Assembly: GCF_000321225.1 (NCBI RefSeq)
Contig: NW_004450322.1
Coordinates: forward strand, 1,534,069 to 1,598,068
DNA from: Odobenus rosmarus divergens
Lineage: Eukaryota > Chordata > Mammalia > Carnivora > Odobenidae
Direction: 5' to 3'
DNA length: 64,000 nucleotides
Shown piece by piece: positions 1-12,242 of the stretch. Numbering within the stretch: position 1 is the first letter of the stretch; each line of letters opens with the position of its first letter. The notes under the pieces are model-generated. The model made no database searches. It worked only from the letters and a program-made list of their open reading frames with translations, and was not told where the DNA came from. Made by a program: the position numbers and the translations under genes.

Positions 1-184
1 CGCCTGGGTGGCTCAGATGGTTAAGCGTCTGCCTTCGGCTCAGGTCATGATCCCAGGGTCCTGGGATCGAGTCCCGCATCGGGCTCCCTGCTGGGTGGGG
101 AGCTTGCTTCTCCCTCTGCCTCTGCCTCTCTCTCTCTCTCTGACTCTCATGAATAAATAAATTAAAAAACATATTTAAAAAAAG
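1..184 (+). repeat. CAN-SINE (tRNA-derived carnivore SINE)
   Basis: The copy starts inside the tRNA-like head (CGCCTGGGTGGCTCAG), so its first bases lie before the window. It continues through the B-box-like region and a (CT)n tract and ends in an A-rich tail with AATAAATAAATT. It diagnoses a carnivore genome. Confidence 0.93.
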
Positions 185-1859
185 ATTAAAGATAAACACC
201 AGGGCTACTAACCACATAGCTTGGCTGGCCCCAGTGCAGGTGATTTGGAAGCTTTATTCCTAAATTCTTGACAATTTTACTATGCACACCTCACTACCAT
301 CACTTCCTAGAGGGGTACACTGAGGCTCCAGATAAAGTGGTGGCTAGGGTTCCACCTCCTGTAACAAGGGTTGGCCTTCTGTCTGGACCTCCCCCACCCC
401 CTAACCCTACCAACAGCCTCAGTGACATAAGAACTGTTGCTTCAACCCAATCCCTGCCCCTGTCCCCAGATTTGTGGACCTGCTGGCTTCAGCTGTCAGT
501 GAACCTCCACCCACCATCCAGGGTCCCCACTACAATTCATCCCTGAGGCCTCCTTGGACACCCCATTCTTTCCAGAGTCCACCAAGACTGAACATCTCTC
601 AGTCTGGAAGCTATTCCCCATTTCTAGACCCTGGAACCCTCATCCTCTTGGCAAGTTCTCTGACCCATTTCCAAAGCATTGAGGCTGCCAATGTCTGGAA
701 GCCTCCTCTCACCAACCCCCATCCTGACCTTTCAACAGTGCACAGAACCTGCAAAACCTTCCCTCCACCGATCTACAGAGGCTCAAGCTCCCTTTCCCCA
801 GAATGTAATTACCCCTGTATCCCAATCACCAGTTCTCAGAGCCATGAGCCCCAGATTGGAAACTATGCTACCACCTTCAGTGCTAGAAGGCTCAAACTAG
901 AACAGGGAAAGGCAGTGATGAGGTCCAGTGTATTCCGCGCCCCGCCCCCCCCCAAGACAAGGTCAGGTCAGAGGCGGGAGGGCCAAGAGATTGCAGGAGG
1001 AAGGGAAGCAGGGACCATTCCCCCCCTCTCACTTAGGACAACACCCAACCCCTGAAAGGTGGACGAGAGAGGCTGCCCGGCCCCCCAGAATGGACGTCAG
1101 GACACAGTGCGTCCACAGTGAAAGTGTCCACAGTGTCCATAGTGAAACAGTCACAGCCCCAGTGATTGTTGGGGGTAAGCCGCCTGAGGCCCCTGCTGTC
1201 CTTGGCTGGCTGTGGGGTCCCGGACAGGTAGGTGTCCGAGCCCCTGTGGCCCCAGTTTCTTCCTCCACAAAGTGGTGGTCACAGGCTGTCTCTCACCGCA
1301 CCCCATTCCTCCTTCCACTACAGTAGCATTGTGCCCAAGGGCTCCCCCCTCGGGACCTCTGTCTCCAGGCCACCCCCCATTTTTAATACCTAAGAGGGGC
1401 CTCATTTCTCCCCTCTCATTGGCTGGCGACCCCTCCCACCCAGGGGCCTTGAAAGCCTCCTCAAGTGCAGGCCCCTACCGCCCCTCCACTCTCCAGGGCA
1501 CCTGCCCTTCCCGGCTTTTGGAGTCCCCCAGCCCTATCATGCTCAGGGCCCCAAACCTTCCCATGGCCCCCAAGGCTCCAAGCACCCCCCCACCCCGCCC
1601 GCAGCCGCCCAGCCCGACAGACTCTTCCATTTCCCAAGTAGAAAACAGTCTCTGCAAATTTACTGAGTGCCCGCCCTACTATGAGCAAAGCTCCGTTACA
1701 GGCTGCAGAATTCCCTGGTAAACGTGGGCTCCACTTCTGCACCCCCGTTCTTAGTTGTCAGAGCTCGGGCGGGGCCCTTAACTTCTCTGGGCCTCGACTT
1801 CCCCTTCTCGCTCGTGGACTAACAACCCCTCCTGGGTGGAAAAAGGAGCCCAGCCCAGG
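185..1859. other. Upstream flank of MAGIX without recognised gene
   Basis: This stretch is C-rich and unique-looking. Open frames of up to 193 codons exist here, but none resembles a protein family I know. No splice pattern or repeat family was recognised. It may hold unannotated upstream regulatory sequence of MAGIX. Confidence 0.5.
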
Positions 1860-2360
1860 CTCCGGGGCTAACAGAGGCGGCGCCTGAGGCAGAGCGAGGC
1901 CAAGCGCTCGCGCTGGCTCCCACAGCCAGGCCTCCTTGCCGGCGGCCAGGTAGGTCAGCGCGCGGGTCGGGGCTCCGGGCACGGGACCGGCCGGCCGCAG
2001 CCGCATCCAGGCCCGGGCGGGTCGCCAGGTGAGCGCGCCCAGGAGCTCCAAACGCGTCGCTGGCGGCCTTGCGTCCACCGGGCGGACTTCGGGTCATGCA
2101 GCCGCGCGCGGGGGCCGCCACGGACCCTAGGGGGAGCAGAGGAGGTACGGGGGAGGGGGGGACTGGGCGCGTCCCTGCCACCCCTCGCCCCGTCTGTCTG
2201 CTCCTCACCTTTTCCTTCCGACAGGTGGTAAACAAAGCAGCCCTGGCGCCCAAGTGGCGGGCGGGCGCCGGGCAGCCGGCGTTGGGCTCGAGGTCCCCGA
2301 CCCGCACCTGCACCTGCACCCGCACCCGCACCCGCACCGCGGGGCTGCGCACCAGACCCG
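1860..2360 (+). promoter_or_regulatory. MAGIX: CpG-rich promoter region of MAGIX
   Basis: GC content and CpG density rise sharply here (for example GCGCGCGGGG and GGCGGGCGGGCG), surrounding the MAGIX start codon at 2096. No TATA box is evident. The transcription start site cannot be fixed from sequence alone. Confidence 0.6.
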
Positions 2361-5300
2361 GAGGCTCTCAGGAGTCTCCGGGGAGATGTGCCACAGGGCT
2401 CTGCCCGGGGTCACTGGGGACACCTGTGGGCACTCAGGGTCTGTAGTGAATTGCGGGGGGGGGGGGGCGGTTAGGCGGGGGGGCCTCTGGGTATAAATGG
2501 AGGGGCAACTGTAGCTCCGTGGGCCATCAAGGTTGCCTAGGATATCTGGAAGGGGAATCGGGGTTGCCGGCGCCACAGCGGGGGCAGACCGTCCTCTGTC
2601 GGGACATCTGGGGCAATCGGGGTCCCTCTCACTACTGTACGGGAAGAGTTTGGAATCTGGGGTTATGAAGGGGCAGTCGGAGACCTCCAGAGATAGTCCC
2701 AGGGTGTTGGGAAGTGTCCAGGAATATTTCGGTCAGATAGCTCTCTCCAGGGATATCGTGGGCGCAGGCGGGGGTCCACGGGCATCCCCGCGATGGTCGG
2801 GGGTCGCGGGAGTTGAGAGGGGCAGTGGGAGACCTCCGAAACTATCGAGAGAGTGGTCGGGGGGGCGCCGAAGATCTTGAGGGGCATTCTAGGTTTCGGA
2901 CGTCGGGGAGCGTGGGGGTTCGCCGAGGCTCGGGCGGGTGCTGACCTGTTCTTTCCACCCGCGCAGGCCGGGGCCTTCCCCTGCGGGCGGGCCCCAGAGC
3001 CCGGCAGCTCCTGGCGCGGCTGGACGCGCGCCCCCTGGCGGCCCGAGCTGCGGCCGACGTGGCGGCGCTGGTGCGCAGGACGGGCGCCACATTGCGCCTG
3101 CGCCCCAACGCGGGTGCGTGTCGGGGGCGGAGCGGGGCCTCCCGGGGGGCGCGGTCTGAGTGGAGCCGGATTCCGAAGTGGAGGACCCGGGATTGTTAGT
3201 TACTCCCCTGGGTGGGGCTAATGGGTGCGACTGGCGGCGGGGCGGGGCTTGGGGGGAGCTTCGAGGGGCGGAGCCTTGGCGTTATCCTAGACTATTCCTC
3301 CAGGAGGTGACCCTGGGAAAGTTACTGCGGTGGGTGAATGTTCCATGGCTAGTTGTGGGTGCAGGGCTGGATGGTTATCCCTGTCGCTGGGGCTTCGCAA
3401 GGCATTTCTGAGGAGATGGGGCCTGGAGGGTGTTGGGGGCGTGCAGTTGGCTGAGGGGCGGACCTGGAAAAAAAAAATCCACTCTAGGGGGTGGAGCCTA
3501 CAAACGCCAGGGGGAGGGATCGAAATGTCTGGAACGGGTTGAAGTTTATAGGCCAGTTAGAGGGCGGAGCCTGAAAAGTTCCGGAGCCCAATCGTGGATT
3601 TGCACCCCCCCCCGCAGTGGGGGCCTAAGGATGTAATATGAGGAGAGGGATCTTCGCGTTCTTAGAGGACTATAGGATGGTCTGGAGGTGTATTCAAATA
3701 GCTGGGCCCAGGATTATTACTTAAAAGTCGGGCTCAGGTCAGTTATTCATGTGGGCTGAGCCCAGTTAAATGGGTGGATGTGTCAGTCTGCATTCTAGAG
3801 TCAAGGAAATGAGGTGAGGCTAGAATGTTAAATCAGGGGGCAGGTCCTAGGTGGTTTCCATAGAGTACCCCTCTGACTGTCTTTTTCATCTTCCAGCTGT
3901 TAGTGTGCTGGATTCTGCGGACATAGAGGTTACAGACAGTCGCCTGCCTAATCCCACTTTCGTGGAACACCGGCCGCAGGTACCAACTCGCCCTTTTATT
4001 GGATGCCACCTGCTTTGAGACTGGCAATGTATGTACGCTTGTGTTTTTACTCCAGCATCATCGGTCAGAGACCTTGGGTACAGGTCCTGCGCCGCCCCAA
4101 GTGACCCAGGCTAAGGCACGTTCTGCTTCGAAGCCGCTCCAGACCTCTGGACGGTTCTGTGTGGAACTGGTTCGCGGTTCCACGGGCTTTGGCTTCACAT
4201 TAAGCGGAGGCCGAGATTCAGCAGGGGATGCTCCTCTGGCAGTGCGCGGGCTGCTGGAAAACGGGCCAGCACAGCGCTCTGGTCGCTTGCAGGTGAGCTA
4301 TAAGACGCTGTCCATTCAACAGTGCTAGCCCAATCCTCGCCCTTTGTCGGGGTGCTCTCTATCTGCTTTCTACAATACCCCTCTCTTTGCACTCTTGTAG
4401 GCTGGGGACCTCGTGCTCCACATCAATGGAGAGTCAACTCAGGGCCTCACCCATGCCCAGGTGGTGGAGCGCATTCGCACGGGCGGCCCCCGTCTCCGCC
4501 TCGTACTAAGCAGGCCTCTTGAAACCCACCCCGGCCAACCTGAAGGGGTGGGAGGGCCCCAGAAAGGAGATGGTGGGTTTCCCGAGGGACAGGGTTCAGA
4601 GAGCCGTGAGGGGAAGGAGAGGGTTGCAAAGTGGAGAGGCTGGGGTCCAGGGTGGGAGGGGTTGGTGGTCTCAGCGGGGAGGTCAGAGTTTAGCGTCTCT
4701 GAGGGATCATGGTATTCTCAAAAGCAGGATCGGGAAGGGCAGGGTCCCAGGATAGGAATAAAAGTAGATTTTAGAGGGGAGGCTTTTGAGGTACTGGGAG
4801 AAGAGAAGGGGAAAGGGGTCTGGGGTAAAAGCAGGTGTTTAGAAGGAAGAGTTGTGGTCCTCGCATGAGAAGGCGGAGTGGGTCTCAGCAGGGAGAGGAT
4901 GGGATGGGGATCCAGAGGGTGCGGGGGGATCTAGTTCCAAAGCTGAGGGGTCCATATGAAAAGGGTTGGGAGTCGAGGCAGATAGTCCGGGGTCCTAGAT
5001 GGGAGGGGTTTAGCATCTGGAGGTCAAGGTCAGGGTTTGATTTCCTTTGGGATTGTGGTAAATTATTTGGGGTGGGGCATGTTCTGGATCCAGATGTGGG
5101 GGGAGGTCTCAGGAAAAGCGTGTGTGTTTGTGTGTGGGGGGGGGAGTCTTGAGGGGTGGTAACGGTTCCTGAATGGTTTGTCCAGGCCTCAAAGGGAGAT
5201 TTCTCTAAGGAGTGGGGTCTCTATCTCCTGTAGCCCCTGGAGTCTCCCCACTGCCCTCAGCCCGGGGGCTCGGCTTTCCATTCCCCACCCTATCGCCCAG

Positions 5301-5635
5301 TCTAACCTGCAGGTCTGCCATCCCCAGATCGCAGCCCCGATCCTGGTGGACCAGAGGTGATGAGGTCTCGCAGCGTCAGTGCTTCCCCACTTCAGCACCC
5401 TCCATCCGGTACAGCGGCCCGAACCCCGGGCAGCCCAGAGCCTAGCCCAGAGCCGCTGGCCGACTGCCCCGCGGTTTCTCCTCCTGAGCGCCGCACAGAG
5501 GACCCTGACGACCGAACCCCGGGTTCCCCGGGACCCTGGCTGGTGCCGAGTGAGGAACGGCTTTCGCGGGCCCTAGGGATCCCAGGGGCCGCGCAGCTTG
5601 CTCTTGAGATGGCAGCCGGGAGGCGGAGGCACTGA
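2096..5635 (+). CDS. MAGIX: MAGIX, PDZ domain protein (MAGI family member, X-linked)
   Basis: The coding exons are 2096..2144, 2967..3113, 3897..3979, 4056..4292, 4401..4572 and 5313..5635. They total 1011 nt and encode 336 aa, against about 334 in human as I recall. All introns are GT-AG and phases agree. The ATG at 2096 opens a protein starting MQPRAGAATDPRGSRGG, close to the human N-terminus. A single PDZ domain spans about residues 126-210, with carboxylate-binding loop GFGF at 137-140. It continues in exon 5 with GDLVLHINGESTQGLTHAQ. The Pro/Ser-rich tail ends in MAAGRRRH. PDZ domains bind C-terminal peptides; the partner of MAGIX is not known to me. Exon 6 has two in-frame acceptors (5313 and 5328). 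Gene identity is firm; the function is family-level only. Confidence 0.95.
3200..3600 (+). repeat. Degenerate GGGCGGAGCCT array in MAGIX intron 2
   Basis: The core GGGCGGAGCCT and one- or two-base variants recur at irregular spacing (near 3270, 3460, 3490 and 3565). The same motif recurs in several other introns of the window. Confidence 0.55.
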
Positions 5636-5854
5636 GCAGGTATGGGACGGTCCGATGCTCACTTGGTACTGCCCAGGCTGGATCTGGTGTGCTCCGCCGA
5701 CCGCACACTAGCATCCCTGGGAGAGCTTCCACTTGGTCCTGCCCCACCCCCACTCCTGCTGCGCCGCGGACCAGCCCGCGCTCCCCCCGCGGTGTCAGTG
5801 GTACAGCCCTCCGGACGGGCCAGCCCTGCGCTTCTGGTTTTGAGTGGGGGAGGT

Positions 5855-5860
5855 AATAAA
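5855..5860 (+). terminator. MAGIX: MAGIX polyadenylation signal AATAAA
   Basis: A canonical AATAAA lies 220 bp after the MAGIX stop codon, in GGTAATAAAATGG. Cleavage is expected at about 5875-5885. Confidence 0.8.
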
Positions 5861-5884
5861 ATGGTTTGACCCAGTCTTGACTTG

Positions 5885-6975
5885 CCAGGTGCTCTAGGCC
5901 GGGTGGGGCTCCTGAGTTCATCCCGCAAAGGAGGGGGTGGGTCGATCTGGTTTCAAGGAGGGCCTCTTGTAGACAAGCTTACTTCGTGCTGTGGGCCTCT
6001 AGCAGGGTCCGCTTGTGCCGATCCTCAGCCTGGCGTGCTTTCTCCCCACTCCGTTTTTCTTCTCCAACTCCTGCTTCTCTCCGCGTTCATTCATTTCACT
6101 TTTGGGGAGGTGTGAGGGGCTCACGGATAATCTTTGCTCCCGGCGTGGGGAATGCAGAGGTGGGCCGTTGTAGCGGGAGTGCACCTGAACACCCACAGCC
6201 CCATGCAGGAATCGTCCAGAACCTCAGCTCATGGCCCGATAGCAAGGCTAGAACCAGGGTGGCTTCCTTCACCGGGAGCCTGTGGTCTCTCACTTCCGGC
6301 CTTGGTCGGCCAGCTTTCGCTGGCTTAGGGCATGGGCTGGGGCCCTGGAGCTCCCTTTGGGGCGGAGCCGGCAAGGTGTGAGTCAGCGGGCTGGGCTAAA
6401 AAAGGCTGTTAGAACCTTTGAGCCGCGCCCCCTCTTCCATAGATGGTGATGAACTGCAGCCAGGCTTGTGTGCACACGCCACATGCTGGGCGTTCCTGGT
6501 CCAGGGAGAGGCCAGAGTTTCCTCCATCCTGGGAGCAGAGCCCTAAAGGCAGGGCTTACATGGCCAGCGGGACTCCAACCGGGATAGCCCCGAAGCCAGC
6601 GCTGGCCCAGGCCAGAAATGTCCAGTCACCCCCGCTTGTCACCACACCCTGAATACTTGGCCCCACCCCCCCCACCCCCCAGTGAAGGAAGTTGTGGTCA
6701 GGCGGGAATGGGCAACTCCCACCCGAGAGGGGAGACAAATTAAAAGACCCGAGTGTGAATTTCCAGGCTGACGCTGGGAGGAGAGAGGGACCTCAAAGCC
6801 AGACTGGGAGCTGGGGTATAAAGAGGTGAAGAGGTGAACACTTGAATGGTCATCACTGTGGACATTATGAGGAGTGCGCTGGGGCTTCCAGCTACCCTTG
6901 ACTCAGAGCCTGGTGGAGGTGTGGCTCTAGGGAAGTAAGGAGCTCCAGTCCTATAAACACAGTCACACCCAGGAG
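5885..6975. other. Intergenic MAGIX-PLP2, no recognised gene
   Basis: This is GC-moderate sequence with short open frames only. I see no convincing exon or repeat family here. Confidence 0.5.
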
Positions 6976-6979
6976 ACTA

Positions 6980-7195
6980 ATAATAGTAACCCCAGCCACC
7001 ATTTACTTAGCCGTATTCCGGCTACTGGCTTTACTTGCAGTATCTATTTTCATCTACTTACACATCTGCTCAACAATCCTGACATGTCTGTTTCACGGGG
7101 GGAGGGAAGTGAGGTCCAGACGGTATAAATGGCTCGAGGGAGGGGGTTGAAGCAAGATTTAATGAAGGCCGGATTCCCGAGCCAGTCCTTTTAAT
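6980..7195 (-). repeat. MIR fragment, reverse orientation
   Basis: The segment resembles reverse-complement MIR: CACCATTTACTTAGC, then CTCAACAATCCTGACA, then a GAGGTCCAGA-type core. It is strongly diverged. Confidence 0.6.
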
Positions 7196-7399
7196 CTCAC
7201 CTGCATTTGACAAGTAATAATTGAGCCCCAATTGTTTACCTTGCACTATGATAGGCACTGGGGAGATGCTGGGAAAACAAAACATAAAAGATTTCTAACC
7301 TTGTGTAGACCTATGTTGGAAAAGAAAAGGAAAGAAAAGAAAATGAATAAATAAAAGATAACTTCAGAGAGAAGTCAGAGTTATAAAGATAGCAAAAGG

Positions 7400-7575
7400 A
7401 GGTTATGTTGGAGGAAGTGATGATGATGGGCTGCTGGTTTCTTTGAAGACAACATTTGAGCTGGGACCTGAATGACCAGAAACCACATGTATGAAGAGCT
7501 TGGGGAAGGGCATTGACGGCCCTGAGAGTGGCAAGTGCAAAGGCCCCGAGGTGGAGCAGAGTTTGTTTTGTTCTA
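7400..7575 (+). repeat. Ancient mammalian interspersed repeat, family not assigned
   Basis: The text ACATTTGAGCTGGGACCTGAATGA followed later by GGCAAGTGCAAAGGCCCCGAGG matches an old repeat I know from many mammalian loci. The same family occurs near 25200 and 25990. Confidence 0.5.
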
Positions 7576-8465
7576 GAAACTCAGACATGTCCTCACAGAG
7601 TTGGAAAGCACACACTGGGAAAAGTGTGCTTCATTCCTTCCACCACCCAACCACTCTCAGCAACCTGGACTGATAGAAGGGTGCCCCTTCCTTTGGTTTT
7701 GAGGGGCCCCAGGTTGAGGGGTGGTGGTGCAGGCAGGCCCTTGGGTTTAACTGTGTTGGCCTTCCAGCCACAACTCTTCCCTCAAATGGGATGAGAATAA
7801 AACCAACGTCCAGTCTGGAGAGTGTGATTCTCAGCATTATCTCCAGGGAGATCCTGATTCCTGTGACCAGGTACCTGTCTCAGATGCAGAAATCAAGGCT
7901 GAGTCAGGGGAAATGGCTCGCTTAGGATAACACACTTCAAATGTCATCAGCCTTGTCCCCCAGACCGGCACCCCAAGAGCCTACCTCTCATCTTGCCAAG
8001 CTTCCTGCAGTAAAGAAACCTGGGCTCCTTCCCATCTTTATTCATCTAGGGCGGTGTTGGTGGCCCCTCTCTTTAGAACCAGGAAACAGGCCCAGTGCCT
8101 GGGGCCAGGGCCTCCTTAGGATTGCAGAACAGAGAGAGTGTCAGCCCCTGGGTTGTGACACCGTTAATAATGTCTGTTCCCATTTACTGAGAAGCTTGAT
8201 GCTCACCAAGCCCTATTCTCTCTTAGCCTGTGCGCTAGTGCAGTCTCATTTCCATCACTGCTAAGGGGTTCATTCTACCCACTATGATCCTTCACCCGAA
8301 ATCTGAAGTCCACAAAGCTCTGGAAATAGCTTTCCCACGTGTTGGGCACCATTTGGTTACAAAACTTAACATGACTTAATGAGGGACAATTTTCAGTTCT
8401 GGCTGATCCCACTTATTGTGAACGACTTCTACCCCTTTTCTTGAATAAATATTAAGGTGTTTATT

Positions 8466-8669
8466 TAAAAAAAATTTTTTTAAGATTTTATTTATTTATT
8501 TGACAGAGAGAAACACAGCGAGAGAGGGAACACAAGCAGGGGGAGTGGGAGAGGGAGAAGCAGGCTTCCTGCTGAGCAGGGACCCGGATGCGGGGCTCGA
8601 TCCCAAGACCCTGGGATCATGACCTGAGCCGAAGGCAGACGCTCAACGACAGAGCCACCCAGGCGCCCC
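8466..8669 (-). repeat. CAN-SINE, reverse orientation
   Basis: It reads T-rich tail, AAGATTTTATTTATTTATTTGACAGAGAG, the GA-rich body, and ends with GAGCCACCCAGGCGCCCC, the reverse complement of the tRNA-like head. It lies between MAGIX and PLP2. Confidence 0.93.
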
Positions 8670-8939
8670 TATTTTTAAACTTCTTTTTTAAAAAAACGGG
8701 GCTGCCTCAGACCTCGCTGAGAGTGTTATGAAATACACAACTTTCTAAGATCCGAAATATTCAGAATTCTGGAAACATACCTGGGTTTAACCACGGCCTC
8801 AGCCATTTTTACAGCTAAGGAAACTGAGTCATGTGCTTCCCCCAAACCAGATCCCTGAGGTTCTGAATTGAGGCAGCACCGAAAGCATTCCTATTCCGAA
8901 AGCGCAAAAGACCTCTCCATTACCGCACATGGTACCCCG

Positions 8940-9233
8940 AACTGCCAAGCCTCAAAGGCTGGCGCCCCCGGAGGTGGGGCGCCCTGGGGGCTACGCGCCC
9001 GGCGGGGAGTATCCTTGGCGGGCGGGGCAAAGGGGCTTCCGGGGCGGCAGCCACCTGGCCCGGCCCCCTCCGGCCCCGCCCGCTTCTGCTCCGAGAGGTG
9101 ATTCACTCCCTCCTTCGCCCCGGGGGCCCCCTTCCCGGCCAGACGGCGGGCAAGACGGCAGGGTGTGCAGCGTCTTGGAATCCGCGAGCAAGCGAGTAGA
9201 TACTCCGCGCCCCTAGGGACTCCGGCCCACCCC
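8940..9233 (+). promoter_or_regulatory. PLP2: CpG-rich promoter of PLP2
   Basis: This dense CpG region with Sp1-like boxes (GGGGCGGCAG, GGCGGGCGGGGC, CCCCGCCCGC) sits directly before the PLP2 start codon and continues into intron 1 to about 9750. No TATA box is seen, which fits a broadly expressed gene. Confidence 0.65.
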
Positions 9234-11618
9234 ATGGCGGATTCCGAGCGCCTCTCGGCCCCCGGCTGCTGGGCCGCCTGCACCAACTTTTCGCGCACCC
9301 GAAAGGGAATTCTCCTGTTTGCTGAGATTGTGAGCGTCCCGGGACAGGCGGGTGGGCAAAGGCAGGTTGGAGTGGCTGGACCACGCGAAGCCCAGAGGCC
9401 CCGGGTGAGGCAGGCGCGGGCCTAGAGGCGCTCCGCAGTGGGGCGCGGGTGGGTGGGTTAGTGGTGGAGGCCCGAAACCAGGGGCTCGGGGCGAGCCAGG
9501 GGGGTTTGGAGAAGGTGGTCAGGAGCCGCTTGAGCCACGGGGTGACGCGAGGGGCCCATAGCGCATATGGGGGGCCCTGTGGATGGAGACCGCGTGGACA
9601 CATCGGTGGGCTCCTTCGGAGGGATCCCAGGGGGCTAGGAGGCGGGGGGCCTCCCGTGGCAGGGAGTGGCGCGGCCTGGGCACGGGCGGGCGGGCTGGCT
9701 GCGCGCCCAGGGGCGGGGCCTACTGGGGTGGGGCCCTGAGCCCTGGTCCTATGGGGTCGGGCGGTCAGCCCTTCTAGTTCTTCCTCGCCCTTCTGTGGTG
9801 GGGCAGGAGGTCCCTAAGCTATTCGGGCCGTTCGGGGAGCCTGGGTTTCCCATCCCCCTGAAAGTGGGCGCCGCCTTTGATTCACTTGTAAAAGGGGTGC
9901 GACGCCTTTAACAGAGCCCTGCCCCTCCGGTGTCACTCTCACCGCTTCCCAAAGGGGTTGCCGAGGGAACCACAGGTCCCGCCCCTGTCAAGGCCCTGAA
10001 GCTGGCCGCAGCAGTGCTCACCAAACACCTGGCGGCACCACTCCCTGCAGCCCGCCCCTATGCTGGAAGGGGAAGGGGTGGGGGGAAGCGGAGGCACCCA
10101 GCTCTACCCCTTACTAGGTGCCCCTGGACAAGTCACTTAACCTCTCTGTGCCTCACTTTTCTCATCTGTAAAATAAAGATACTAATAACAGTTCCCAGCT
10201 CATTGGGTTGTCCTGATGATTAAGTAAATTAATACTTGTACAGCCCCTAGAACAGCTTTTGGGACACAATGAGCACACAGTAAACGTTTAGCTATTAGTA
10301 TTTGTCATCTTTCCAGTCCTAATAGGGATCATCGGAGTGTTTGAGACCTCCAGTTTAAACCCATCCCCTCAGCCCTGGGCGCTGATTCCGGGGGGGGGGG
10401 GTGGTGGGCTTTCCCCTGTCATCCTTCCAGATACTGTGCCTGGTGATTCTGATCTGCTTCAGCGCCTCCACACCAGGATACTCCTCCCTGTCGGTGGTCG
10501 AGATGATCCTTGCTGCTATCTTCTTTGTCATCTACATGTGCGACCTGCACACCAAGATACAGTTCATCAACTGGCCTTGGAGTGTGAGAAAGGGGCGAGG
10601 CTAGGAAGGGGCCTGGGCGGTGGGGATGATCCTGGTAACTCTGGATGCTGACTTCCTCTCTTCTCCCCACGCCTCACAGGATTTCTTCCGAACCCTCATA
10701 GCAGCCATCCTCTACCTGATCACCTCCATTGTTGTCCTTGTTGAGGGAGGAAACCACTCCAAAATCATCGCAGGGGTAAAAGCCACAGAGGCAGCTCCAA
10801 GGCAAAGACAGAGGGGTTTGAGAATCCAGGGCCCAGTTCTGCCTCTGCTTTTGGCAGGAAAGTATGTGGCCCGTAGCAGGCCACGCTTGTCCTCAGAGCC
10901 TGCAGTAAAGTCTGGCCCAGGCTCTGGTTCTCCTCCCAAGATCATCGTTTGCTGTAAAAGGCCGTGCCTTGTCCAACACAGGGACCTTTGTGGGAAGCAC
11001 AAAGAGGCGGCCTCTTTGTCAACACGCGAGACTACCATCTGCTAGAACTTTGTCTCAAATGTACAGTGTGAATGGTGCCACTGACATGTGGGGCCACCAT
11101 GTGGTTACCCTGTGTTGAGAGGTTCTAGGAGGAGGGAGGGTGGGGTCGATACCAGTCTCCTGGCCTGTCCTTGGGGCTCTCTGGCTTCCTGATCTGGGTT
11201 TTTTAGTCACCATCCCTGCATGGGGGCAGTCATTGGAGGTGGTAGATACAAGGAAACAAGAGGCTGAGTAGGCTGACCACATAATCCAACCTCCCTCACT
11301 CCCACCCCCACCCTCAGGTACTGGGCCTACTTGCTACAAGCCTCTTTGGCTATGATGCCTACATCACCTTCCCCTTGAGGCAGCAAAGACATACAGCAGC
11401 CCCTACTGGTAAGTGTGTGTGTTGCGGGGGGGGGGGAGTGTTGGGCTGAGGGTGCTGAGAGAGTAGGAAAGGGGTCTCCCAAAGGCCCCCTTATTGGTAC
11501 CGATGGCTTTAGTGCCAGTAAGTACCATAAGCTTCAGTATTACTTGCCTGGAAATGGATCCTACCAATGCTTTCCTTTTTTTTCCTCACTTGCAGACCCT
11601 GCAGATGGCCCGGTGTAG
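9234..11618 (+). CDS. PLP2: PLP2, proteolipid protein 2 (four-pass MARVEL membrane protein)
   Basis: The exons are 9234..9329, 10431..10583, 10680..10775, 11318..11408 and 11596..11618. They total 459 nt and encode 152 aa, the same length as human PLP2 as I recall. All introns are GT-AG. The protein begins MADSERLSAPGCW and ends TDPADGPV. Four hydrophobic segments are visible: one across the exon 1/2 junction (ILLFAEIILCLVILICF), one in exon 2 (VVEMILAAIFFVIYM), one in exon 3 (TLIAAILYLITSIVVLV) and one in exon 4 (VLGLLATSLFGYDAYITF). This is the MARVEL fold. PLP2 is a colonic-epithelium proteolipid of the endoplasmic reticulum and plasma membrane reported to multimerise and to bind CCR1 and BAP31. 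It is convergent with PRICKLE3. Confidence 0.97.
10095..10305 (+). repeat. MIR element in PLP2 intron 1
   Basis: The segment contains the MIR core: GGACAAGTCACTTAACCTCT, then CTCATCTGTAAAATAAAGAT, then GATTAAGTAAATTAATAC. Confidence 0.85.
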
Positions 11619-11977
11619 GTGAACTCCCTTCATTTCTCTCCAAATCCTGCAAATAACACTTCCTTCGGAATAACTCCTCCCTGCCCTTACAACACTCCCA
11701 GCCAACTCCCAGCCTCTTATTGAAGTACAAGTGCCTCTGTTGGGAGAATCTGTCTTCCTACCTGCCAGTCCCTCCTGGGTGTGGCCATCTTTATGGGTGT
11801 GCCTCTGTCCCCCTTCTGCAGTACCCAAAAGGAGACACCTGTTGTGCCTGGACTATGCACCCACTTAAGCCACAGAATGAGAGGAGGAGGAAACCTCAGA
11901 TTTCAGATTCTAGGCCCCAGGTTGTGACCCACACCAAGTAAACTCCTCAGTGTGGGGGGTGGTTCTGTGGAGGGATA

Positions 11978-11983
11978 AATAAA
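11978..11983 (+). terminator. PLP2: PLP2 polyadenylation signal AATAAA
   Basis: AATAAA lies within GGATAAATAAACAG, 360 bp after the stop codon. A second AATAAA at 12009..12014 could be used instead. Confidence 0.7.
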
Positions 11984-12169
11984 CAGATGGTTAGAACATA
12001 TGATAATGAATAAATTAATCCTTTGGTCAAATGTGGATAAATCTCAAGCATCAGGAGGGGGAAAATTGGGGAGGGGGACGGCTGGAGCAAGGAGGTAAAG
12101 AAGCCAGGCCTGTTTTACGACAAATATTAAATTACTTCATTAACACAAATGGATGAAGGAGGAAGGGGA

Positions 12170-12175
12170 TTTATG
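12170..12175 (-). terminator. PRICKLE3: Candidate PRICKLE3 poly(A) signal (variant CATAAA)
   Basis: No canonical AATAAA was found on the minus strand directly after the PRICKLE3 stop at 12243. The variant CATAAA sits about 70 bp past the stop. It is only a candidate. Confidence 0.3.
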
Positions 12176-12242
12176 ACTTAGGTTGGGGGATGGGATCATC
12201 TACACTGACTGGAGGACGGAGCCCTCCAGGACTACACTGCCT

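Noticed and set aside
474..1055. 193-codon plus-strand open frame upstream of MAGIX
   Set aside because: It is Pro/Ser-rich low-complexity translation of C-rich DNA. No known family and no splice context.
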